From positions 3,534,001-3,598,000 of the forward strand of contig WWBZ02000033.1 of the NCBI GenBank assembly GCA_011503125.2: a DNA stretch of 64,000 nucleotides, written 5' to 3'. Both the position numbers and the translations under genes were made by a program. Shown one piece after another: positions 55,017 to 64,000 of the stretch; positions within the stretch are counted from its first letter, which is position 1; each line of letters opens with the position of its first letter. The DNA comes from Botryosphaeria dothidea (taxonomy: Eukaryota > Ascomycota > Dothideomycetes > Botryosphaeriales > Botryosphaeriaceae). The notes beneath the pieces were generated by a model that worked only from the letters and a program-made list of their open reading frames with translations, was not told the origin of the DNA and ran no database searches.

Positions 55017-56018
55017 TTTTGACCAACCTCCAGCCTCACTGGTCGCTTTTCTTTTTGATTACGACTTCGCCATTGCACTGCACTTTCTTACCAGCCTGAC
55101 CTAACTGCTTAACAAATTTATTCTTGGAAATCAACAGCAAGTCTCTGTTACGCGAAGTTACGTACCTACACTGCCTACGATTCCCTCCATTCCCCCGCGC
55201 ACTTTACACTCCTACACTCTACGGACCTGTACGCTTAGTTGAACGTATAATCATATTTAGGGATTTTGTAGGAGAGACGGCTTCTCATCTTAAATGGTAT
55301 GCAATTGGACTTGCTCTTGGTGGGGTTGGCCTCGTGCAAGTAGATGTAGTACGAGTCGGCGCCTTAGCGGGCGCAGACGAGCTAATTGGTGTCACCGTCG
55401 CTAGTATTTAGGGCTAGTTCTATACAGGGCCGGTGATCGGCAAGTGGTACTTGGACATTCGCGGAGCTCTAACGTTTGTAAGCCTGCTTGTAAGTAAACA
55501 TTCATTAAGTGCTTCTCGAAGAAATTGATCATTAACATTTTCATGGACGACGCTCTACATTTCGCTTTTTCTCTTCCGATAAAACTGCGCCATCTGGGCG
55601 CCTATCTCGTTAGCGCACGCGTCCTTCATCAGATATGGGAAGAGGCTCAACGGGCTATTTCCAGAATATCCCAGCACCGCCGCAGAGGCATACTGCGCTT
55701 CATCGAACCAACACACCCGGAAGCCGTTATAAAAAACTTTCCCGAGGCTGCGTATATGTTGGAAATTGAGTTGATTTGATTATTGTCTGGATTGATGGCA
55801 TGTCTCATGAGAGGGGTATGAGAGGGTGCCTGCTATATAGACTATTTGACGCTAAACCTAATTCGGAGCATTCTAAGACGATATTTCCAACAGTATAGCA
55901 TCAAGAAACATACAGCATTCCAGCCAAAACGAAGAAGTCAGACCGCCCAAGCACGTGGAGCGGAACCACCTCAAAGGCTAGCGGAATGACAGCCACAGCA
56001 CGCCTTGGCGCCCTCCGC

Positions 56019-56036
56019 CCTACCTACCTACCTACC
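56019..56036 (+). repeat. (CCTA)n microsatellite
   Basis: Four tandem CTAC/CCTA units followed by CACGTGG. Confidence 0.7.
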
Positions 56037-56318
56037 ACGTGGACCCCCTCGCCTTCTCCCCACAAAATTGCTCCGGCACGGCGAATCAATGCGGGGTACA
56101 TTCCCGTGCGTGCGCGCGCGCTTTCGACAGGGCTTGCGAAAGAGGGAAACAGGGATCTGCCGGTCAACACATCGACTACGTGCTAGTCTTCGATAGCGCG
56201 ATAGGGAGATAAAACAAAGCGCCGGGAGGACGGAGCTAGCTAGCCTTACGGCCAAGTTTTAATTTTTTTTTTTCGCTTCTGCGACGGCGCCCGAGCTAAA
56301 CTCAGGCACGGCGAAAAA

Positions 56319-56339
56319 GGGGGGGGGGGGGGGGGGGGG
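56319..56339 (+). repeat. Poly-G tract, about 21 bases
   Basis: An uninterrupted G run preceded by AAAAA. Exact length is uncertain in any read technology. It could form a G-quadruplex. Confidence 0.8.
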
Positions 56340-57970
56340 CGCGTGGGCACGACGTTGGCGGGAGCGTCTGGGCCGGCGTCGCGCGTGGTGCCTTTTGGCT
56401 TGCGGCCGCCGCCACCATCGCGGATGGAGCGAAGGAGATGCATGGGAAAAGGAGTAAGGTGCGAATGTCGGCGATTTTCTGGGGAGTGATGTGCTCAGGC
56501 GGCCGTCTCAGCAATCCCTCAAAGCCGCACAAAAGGCCGAGAAGGTAGCAGGCGGACGGTGAGACGGATTGGTGACCGGGAAGGAAAAAAAAGAGATGAG
56601 GTCGAGTTTGGCGCTGGCTCCGGCTCTTCGCCGTCCCCCCCGCAAAGTATCGTCCCTTGGGGCGGCCAGTCGCGAATTGCGATAGCGTTCCGCAGAACGA
56701 AAGAGTGCGCTTGTATCTCGGTCAGACAGATGTAGCGCGGTGTCAGCATTTGCTTGACTGTGTGCCCAGCCGGTGTGCCAAGATGTAACTGCCGACGTCT
56801 GTTCAGTTGACCGAAACGACACCAAGACGTGCTCGTCGACGATAAGGCACGTCCGTCACACCGCTCGCGCGCGGCGCAGGGCCGACGATGAGGGTGGCAG
56901 ATTCTCAGTTTCGGCGGCGGCGGGTGAGAAGCGCACACGGAATGACTCACGGTACGACGGGATTGCCGGACGAGAAGCCGTACGGCTTATTTCGGGGTTA
57001 GCAGTTAGCCGGACGACACCTCGGTCAGCTCTCCTCTCCATTTCTCATCCACAACCTTCTTATCCGCGGCTCCACGGCTGGCCCCCGCTTCGCGCTAAGG
57101 AAAAGGGAATCGGGAAGTGGGAACGGAAGGCCGGGAAGGCAAGGGAAATCATAAGGCGGGGGAAGAGGAGGAGTTAACAAGAAAAGCAAATTACGAGCAG
57201 GGCCGTTACTATGGACGGCTGGCTGCCCAACGACTTTCTTACCGCCGGGGGTTAGCGCGCGAAGAAGCATCATGGGTCCCTCGAGTATTCTCGATGGATG
57301 AAGCAGCAGCTCAGAAGTACGGTTATCGACTGCACCGACCGGGCCGAGTAAGTTTATTGCATACAGATGTTGAGCTCTTCGTAGGGGCAGCAGTGCGTAC
57401 CAGCCGGCTCCGCCACCACCACTTGCTTGCTGGATCTTCAGTATGACCGCCGATGGCTGGCTTCCTGCCTCGCTATTCCCCATACTGCCGTAGCCTGCCG
57501 TTCCCGGGATCCGCGGGTAGTCCGCCTGGCGCTTCCCCGGAAAGCCCATCATTCTGTCGTCGAAAAGGCTGGCGAAGGCGCAGCTAGGGAGCTCACTAAA
57601 AAACAGACCCGGTCCGACGTAGTCGTGCGTCGGTGATCCCTGTAGATAAGGTACATGACGTATATTAGCCGCTTGCTTGCATCACTCCCTCGCAACACAG
57701 GAAAGAAGAAGGAAAAAAGATTAACACGCATCGTGAGGCAGGCAAAGCCGACACACCACCCTGCCGTGATCAAAGCGTCATCGTTTCCCGCCAAGTTCGT
57801 TTGATGAAGATTGCCACCGGCGCACGCGCGTGCATCTCACACACCCCCGTCCTCGTCTCACGCTTCTACCCAGCGCGTCGGGAATTGCTAAGCATGTTTC
57901 AAATCAGCGATGACGGGGAAGGGGTGGATCAGATCAGAAATCAATCGATGCCTTACGATAGATTGACGGT

Positions 57971-57994
57971 GAGCGAGCGAGCGAGCGAGCGAGC
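57971..57994 (+). repeat. (GAGC)n microsatellite
   Basis: Six tandem GAGC units. Confidence 0.85.
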
Positions 57995-59544
57995 ACGACT
58001 CGGAATGCCTCGGCGGCGCACTTGCCAGTTGCTGTTGGTCCCTGCCGGGTCGGTGATGCGTGGCAGCCTGCCTTGCAGCAGCACAGCAATGAAGCAGCAG
58101 CCAGCCACACATCTCTGCGTCTCACACACGCGCGCTCGCCCCATTAAACCATCGTCAGCGATAATGCGCGCACACGCACATGCGGCCGTCGCTCAAACAG
58201 ATAGCGTGCTGACGAGAGACGCCTGAAAAGAAACCTAAAATAAACGAACATTTAGCTCCGAGAAAGAAAAAAACACAGGTAGCAGCTCTAATGTCTTACG
58301 AGAGCTTGCACAAACCCGGCGATTGGCACGTTTTTTGCCCGTATCTGTTACGCGCAGCCAAGAGGTACAAGCTCTGGTCCGAGCAGGCTTGGTCGGCGCG
58401 TCCGTACCCAGTTTTTTTTTTTTCCTCTTTGCTGTTCCTTCGTGCTGCGGTTTGTACCCACGTAACCGGTACCAAGTTGCTAGCTGTTTGCCGCATGCGG
58501 AATGGACTACCGGCGCTCTCCTTTCGCCCTTCCTCCCCTTTTCTCTCGAGATGGAACAATCCGATGCACCTACCAACCTCTGGGAATCGTTTGATGCGCC
58601 GTTTCGGTCATGGCGAACCCAATCGCTGATCTGCGCTCGCCATCTCTCGGCCGGCAAACGAATAAAGTAAAAATAAAGTAAACGAATCTGGCTTGCCGCC
58701 GAGCCTTTTCGCAACTCAATGTACGTCTTGCATACCGACATTCCCAAAAAGTGTAAGCCAACACGTGTCGAAAGCATTGGATGAGGTGAGATGTCCGAAA
58801 AGGAAAAGAATCAGTCGATTCCTGATTTAATTTCCAGAAAAGCCAGAGCCAGTCTGTTGGGTATCATAGGGTGTAGAGTAGAAAGACCACCGAATACAGT
58901 GAAGAAGAAAAAGCAAAGAAAGCTACCTAGTGGCCATCCATGGCGCACCCGAGTGTTTCTTGTTTCCGTACCACACGCCGAAACCAGCCCTCCCATTTTC
59001 CCGCTTTAGAAAATAGCACAAAACGCAATGCGACACAAGTCCCAGAATCCGAAAAGCCAAAAAAAAAAAAAGCTTCGCGTTAGGCAGTGTGGCCTGATCC
59101 TTTTAACCCTTAATCCGTTTTTGTGCCGTATCCCTATTTATCCCAGAACAAAGTGAAACCGAAAGCATGAAGAAGCAAATGGAGTGTAGTAATGCAGATA
59201 CCCACGTCATTCTCTGCTCTGCAACAGAACACCTAGTCGAGGAACAAGGCCACACGATGGGTCGGTTGGCGCAGAGAAAGAAGCGAAGGCCATCGAAGTC
59301 GTAAGAGTAGCGTGTTGATAGAGTCCATCCAAGGAGTCCATGATGCGCTGGCAGGCCCTGCAGGGCTGGAGAGGAGAACTCGAAGCGATGATGCGGCCGT
59401 GCTCGGATGGCAGCTGATATCCGAGGTTATGATACAGTGGCGACGTGAATCGTCGCCTTGATGCTCAGGCTGAGATGATGATGTGTGGCTGTGCAGCCAG
59501 GCAACAGGATTGCAAGCATGTCACAAGATCATCTTGCTGGCTCT

Positions 59545-60207
59545 TCATTTGAAGATGCCCTTGCTGATCCTCTTGCTGGCCTTCTTGAAGAAGCTCTTCT
59601 GCTTCTTGTCGTCGTTGGAGGTTGTGGCGGGAGCGCCATTGGCGATTTGTGCATCAACCTTGGTCATGATGTCACTGCCGGCTGTCGAAGGACTCCTTCC
59701 ATGCACAGAGCTGCGGACAGATCCGTGGGTAGATTGACGCTCGTCAGCGTCGGTGGTCTCGCCATCCGAGTTGCTGTACTTGCGCTCCGGGTTCTTGCCG
59801 AGGTAGGCATCGAGGCGGGCACTGATGGCCCTGTTCTTCTCTCCGGTCTTCTCGACGACGCTCAGGCCCAAGGCAGGAATGCTGGAGGCGCTGTCGGTAC
59901 GAGAGAGAGAGGCGCGGCGGCTGTCACGGCGGGCGGAGGTGAGGGTAGTGGAGCCGTAGTTCAGCGAAGGAGAGCGCGAGAGACCACCGACGGAAGGGCT
60001 GCGGTCATTGCCAACAAGACGGAAGTCGGTGTTGGAGAGGTTCCAGGACGCGCAGTAGGGGCAGAAGTCGCACTTGGTTTCCCAGCCCTCGATGCCCAGC
60101 TTGTTCGGGCAGTTGCTGAGGTTGGTGGTGGGCGAGCAGGGGCGCAGGAGGTGATACCAGCGGTGCCTGCAGGGCAGGACGGAGACGTTGAGCTCGGCGA
60201 CGCACAT
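59545..60207 (-). CDS. Conserved-looking fungal protein with N-terminal Cys/His motif and Ser-rich tail
   Basis: A single exon of 220 residues. The N-terminal 60 residues hold a dense Cys/His pattern (LPCRHRWYHLLRPC, then LSNCPNK, then KCDFCPYCASW) that looks like a zinc-binding or RING-like remnant. The rest is Ser/Arg-rich with likely phosphorylation sites (RRDSRRASLSRTDS) and ends in a basic Lys/Phe segment (KKQKSFFKKASKRISKGIFK), possibly amphipathic and membrane- or nucleus-directed. I do not know its function. It is flanked by 4.5 kb and 3.8 kb without genes, as is common for tightly regulated fungal genes. Confidence 0.75.
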   Translation of the reverse strand: MCVAELNVSVLPCRHRWYHLLRPCSPTTNLSNCPNKLGIEGWETKCDFCPYCASWNLSNTDFRLVGNDRSPSVGGLSRSPSLNYGSTTLTSARRDSRRASLSRTDSASSIPALGLSVVEKTGEKNRAISARLDAYLGKNPERKYSNSDGETTDADERQSTHGSVRSSVHGRSPSTAGSDIMTKVDAQIANGAPATTSNDDKKQKSFFKKASKRISKGIFK

Positions 60208-63200
60208 TGTGGATGAGGTGGCGAGATGTTGTGGAGACTGGAGGGGGAAAGATGCGGGGAGCAATATATATGGGTGGGCGCGATTTGCCTTCGGGATGCT
60301 GGGGACCGGCGCGGACTGGTGCGTGTTATAGGAGGCGCAGCTCTTCCGGGCAGCCGATCTGTCGACCGTAGCGTGACTGAGCGGTCCGAGGTAAGGCTGA
60401 CGTCAAGGCTTCCGAGGTGCGACGGGTGGTGTTTCGATGTTTCGACGCGCAGGCAAGCAGATCAACAGAAAAGCTTGTCGAGCGTGGGTCGCGTAGCACA
60501 GAGAGGGCGCGGTGGCACGCTGGATGAGGCGATGAGCTGCGGAATGGGCTGCACGTGGGCGAGGGCTTGGTTGGAATGTACACAGCAGGAGGAAAGACGG
60601 ATTGATGAGGGTTGTCAAATCTGGCCGAGATCTACCGTTCCCAGCGGGAGGCGTGCTGGCGGTGGGCGGGCGTCTTTATTTATCCATGCTGCAGGCAGCG
60701 GGCGGATTAGGTGTGCTGGGCAGACAGGGCCATGACAGGGCAGGGCGAGTGGGCCGGTGCCAAAGCTCCTCTGAAGCTTAGGCCGGTCAGTGAATGGAAT
60801 GGCGCCCGCTTGTGCAGCGATTTGTCCCAGCCCACTCTGTCGGATCCTTGACCGCTGCGCCTCCCCTGCTCCTCCGCCCAGCTGCTGCCACAACGTGCTG
60901 GTTGGGCTGGAGATAGCCTTAACGAGATGAAACAGCTGCCCCATGCGAGATGAGCGCTGCGCGGAAGCCTGTCTCACTCTCCGCCGGGCTCTGTGCTCCG
61001 CCGACGCCGCATGAATGCCTCGCTGTTCCACCGTCGCCCAGTCCAGTGGAGCCGGAGCCACAACAGGCCAAAGAATTTTTTTGCAGATGATCGAACGCGA
61101 ACGCCAACCTGCCGCATGCGTCGACGCTTCAAAGAAGGAGCTGATGCGGCCGTTTAGCCCGGCGCTGAGCAGTGATGGACGGCGGCGCGGACAGGGGTGC
61201 GTCGAAACGACAGCCAACGGCGCAGGCGGATGATCGCGCGTGCGAACGCGCGTAGACAGCGGTTCGGTTGTTTCTCTCTGGAGGCGTGGTGATCATCGCG
61301 CGCAGCTCTGAGAAATCAAGGTCTCGAGTCGAATGAAACGCGCGCCGCGAGCTGGCCTCCGGCTGGCCAGGCCTGCTGCCCAACAGCAGCCCGCCAGCGT
61401 CAGCCCTGTGCGAGCACCACCGTGATTGTCAGTGGTGTCGCGCGCAGCATCATCATTCATCGTCACGCTGTGGCTAGCGGAGCGGAGCTAGCAAGGTGCG
61501 GCGCCTCGGGGATGCGCGGGAGGAGAGGCAAGGAAGCGACCGACTCATGCCCGCGGCCGGGGATGTGCTGTTCGACGCCGGGGCACTCCAGTGTCAGCGC
61601 TCAGGCATCTCTCGTTCTCGTTACGTTGACCAGGCGCGCGCGGTGTGACAGGAACGCGCTCCCGTCGCTTCTCTCTGCTTCCGTGCTCCCTACACCTGTT
61701 CTTTATTGACGGCTATGAATAGGGATACGATGCGCGGCCCAACAGCGAGGTTCTGGCCGCTCCTCATCACAGTCATCAGTCGATCTGGCAACCCGGATCA
61801 CCTCACCTGAGTCGCTGCCAGCAATGTTGGCCAACTTTCAAGCAGCTCCGCGACACGGCAGCTGCACGCTGCACGACGCAACAGCCGCAGACCCTTTCGT
61901 AAGCACTTAGTTGGCCCGCCGCGCAGCGCTGTGTCGCACACGTAGGGCGGCCAAGGATTCACAAACAGTCAGAGCCACCGCTGCCATGTGATGGTCGCTT
62001 GCCGCGTGGCTGCACAGAGTCCGACGTCGTCTCCAATAAGACACCGCCCCATTTCGGCCTGCGAGCGCCACAACTCGCGGCACTGCGCACCCGCCAAGCC
62101 TACCCGCTCCGGGCCAAGATTCGACCTGCCCCTTGGCGGGTCAGATCTCCGCATCCACCGTCCAGACAGCGGCCAGCGGCCCTATCACGCGGTGAGCCAC
62201 AATCACGGCTACCCCCGTTCCAATCCCGGTCGGACTCAGACGGCCCCTATTACCACTGCACGGGTTCCCTCCGCGCAAAAGAAAGGGGACTGCCAGCGAG
62301 GGAGCTGCGGGTAGGTGCGCGGCTGGTCCGCTGTCCGCCGTCCGACCGTCACCCAGGCAGCCGTCCGTTCTGACGCTGACGAGCTGTTGCGCACAGAACC
62401 GCCGGGCAATCGCCGTTGGACTTTTTTTGAGAAAAGCAAAGAGTTCTGGACCAGAGTGGAGCAGGACCGAGCAAAACCGGTGTGAATCATCATGCTGTGG
62501 ACCGGGAAGAGGGCTTCGAGAGCATGTGGCATGCAAGAAACGAAGAAAAACTCCACAGCGTCGCCGCAAAGAGGGCTGCTAGCGGCCGCTGTGGAGCTGC
62601 TGCTTTTCCGGTCAACCGCGCTAAACTGCGGTACGAAGCGCCGTCGTAGGGCTTTTGAGCTCTGAACCGGCCCACTTCTCGCGTGCTCGACCGCCGCAGT
62701 TCGCCGCCGCCTGCCTGCCAGCGGAAGAATTTCTGCGGGATGGCGACACGCACGCCGACGATGGGCCGTACCAAGCGAAAACCGGGGGAAGCGTGATCTA
62801 TCTGTCTGACACGTTGTACCCGCGCCCGCTGCCAGCCTTTCTGGTCGGCAGCAGTCGAGACGAGAGCAACAGCGGGTCCCCAGGATGTTGGGAATCAGGT
62901 CTCATGAGAGCAACAGCTATCGATCACCAGGTACAAGTTTCAGCACCAGATCCAACAACTCAAACATCACGACAAATAGCTACCGGGGAAGCTGTGGCGG
63001 CCTCCCCGTGCCGCCAGCGTCACGTTGCCTCTATCTGATACGCGCCCCGATGATCGATCTTCTTGTCCACTTTCCCCTCACGCATATTGCCCACCAGCCT
63101 CCAGATCAGCGCGGTCCTCACCTCACGCACTGCGCTCTGTGCAGCACTTTTGCGCCAAAATATGCTTTGCAACCGCTAGCCATTCCCGATCAGACAAGAC

Positions 63201-64000
63201 GACCGGCAGCGGGCAGACCACCAACAACGTCATGGCCCGCGTCCACTTTCTCCCACCACGTCATTGTGAGCGGCGAAATATTGTCTTTGCTGCCGGCGTA
63301 TCGTCAAACCTATTCCCCCACCTTCCGCATATTGCGAGCTCGCAGTCCACAATCAACCCCTCCTGCAGATGAAAATGCGACAAGACGCTGAAGAAATGCC
63401 ACAACCGAGCTGCCCGCGAAGCCGCAGATGCCGCGCCGGCTCCACGGAGATCACCCACCTCCACCAACTCTCATACCCCTCCACTCACAACGCGCAAGCC
63501 GCAATTCACCCCGCTTTTGGCCCCCATCCGAAATATCCCGTTATCACCTTCCGTGGCCGATTGTCAAGTTGTAAAACATGCAGCAACATGCAGGGCCCGC
63601 AATCGGCACAAGTGTGCATGCACAGCAGGAGGCAACACCGGCGACGTCGCCAACCCAAGCCGCCGCTGCCGCAGTCCTCTTCTGGGCGTTCTCTTGTCTA
63701 ACGCCGAGATCTTGTCCGTCTGACCGCATCCCGGAAGCCACGATTCGCCCAAGTTGGCTCTTGAAGAATTGAAGCAATCTGTAGCAAGTAGTCCCTAGTT
63801 TCTGTCCTACGTGTAGTTGGCAGTATTGCTATGACCAGGTCAGGTAGGGATGCTGCCGCACGGGACTCGACGCACCCATGCACGACACATTAGGCCCAGG
63901 AGCAGGCGTTCATGCGGCTGCTACAATTTCTCTCCGCTTCCTCAAGTGTCCATTTTGGTTTATATGAGATTGAACTAACCAGCCCCGGTTCCGGTCATCT
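60208..64000. other. Gene-free stretch of 3.8 kb upstream of the Cys-motif gene
   Basis: G/C-rich DNA with many overlapping short frames on both strands, none showing a domain, signal peptide or splice-supported extension. It may hold a long promoter or 5' UTR of the gene at 59545-60207, or non-coding transcription. A gene continuing beyond 64000 cannot be excluded. Confidence 0.5.

Larger units (their letters stand above)
55017..59544. other. Gene-poor stretch of 4.5 kb with simple repeats
   Basis: Short frames only; none carries a domain. The frame at 55525-55779 (84 codons) cannot be judged. The region is G/C-rich beyond 56 kb and holds several microsatellites, listed separately. Confidence 0.5.

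Overview
The window is nuclear DNA of a filamentous ascomycete (Pezizomycotina). Genes carry several short introns (47-76 bp, nearly all GT-AG), are spaced by kilobase-scale intergenic DNA, and encode typical mould families: Zn2Cys6 regulator, DUF3176, GMC oxidoreductase, P450, fungal NACHT and DUF7580 proteins, small secreted proteins. No rRNA, tRNA, CRISPR or intact transposon was recognised. Coordinates come from manual reading; exon joins were chosen by splice signals plus unbroken reading frame and protein-family continuity.

Layout. 0.5-7 kb: DAHP synthase (shikimate pathway, with a GCN4/CPC1-type site) and a sulfate permease. 8.9-17.3 kb: an innate-immunity-like locus, a DUF7580/HeLo-like gene divergent from a zinc-finger NACHT gene interrupted by in-frame TAG codons, followed in the same frame by an ankyrin/coiled-coil reading frame. 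17.4-18.5 kb: NAD(P)H:quinone-type oxidoreductase. 19.4-31.2 kb: a probable catabolic cluster with an enolase-superfamily dehydratase (5' truncated), FAD monooxygenase, SMP-30 lactonase (frameshift), MFS transporter (pseudogene), Zn2Cys6 regulator (intact), IlvD/Edd dehydratase (internal deletion), SDR (frameshift) and a Dabb-domain protein. 34-38 kb: two small secreted proteins and a membrane protein. 38.2-50.8 kb: terpene cyclase, secreted GMC oxidoreductase, MFS remnant, sulfatase, a secreted Asn/Gly-repeat protein and a P450, possibly a small terpenoid cluster. 51.8-55 kb: citrate-type mitochondrial carrier and a DUF3176 membrane protein. 55-64 kb: almost gene-free, with one conserved-looking small Cys-motif/Ser-rich protein.

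How genes may work together (inference). In the 22.5-31.2 kb block, lactonase, dehydratase, SDR and sugar-type transporter would fit a non-phosphorylative sugar or sugar-acid route: oxidation to a lactone, hydrolysis to the acid, dehydration to a keto-deoxy acid. The Zn2Cys6 protein would be the pathway regulator, and two divergent promoters of the block carry CCG/CGG inverted repeats typical of such regulators. Five of its structural genes look damaged, so the route seems to be decaying, unless some indels are assembly errors. The 8.9-17.3 kb pair resembles fungal NLR loci, in which a helical N-terminal effector-type gene sits beside a NACHT gene.
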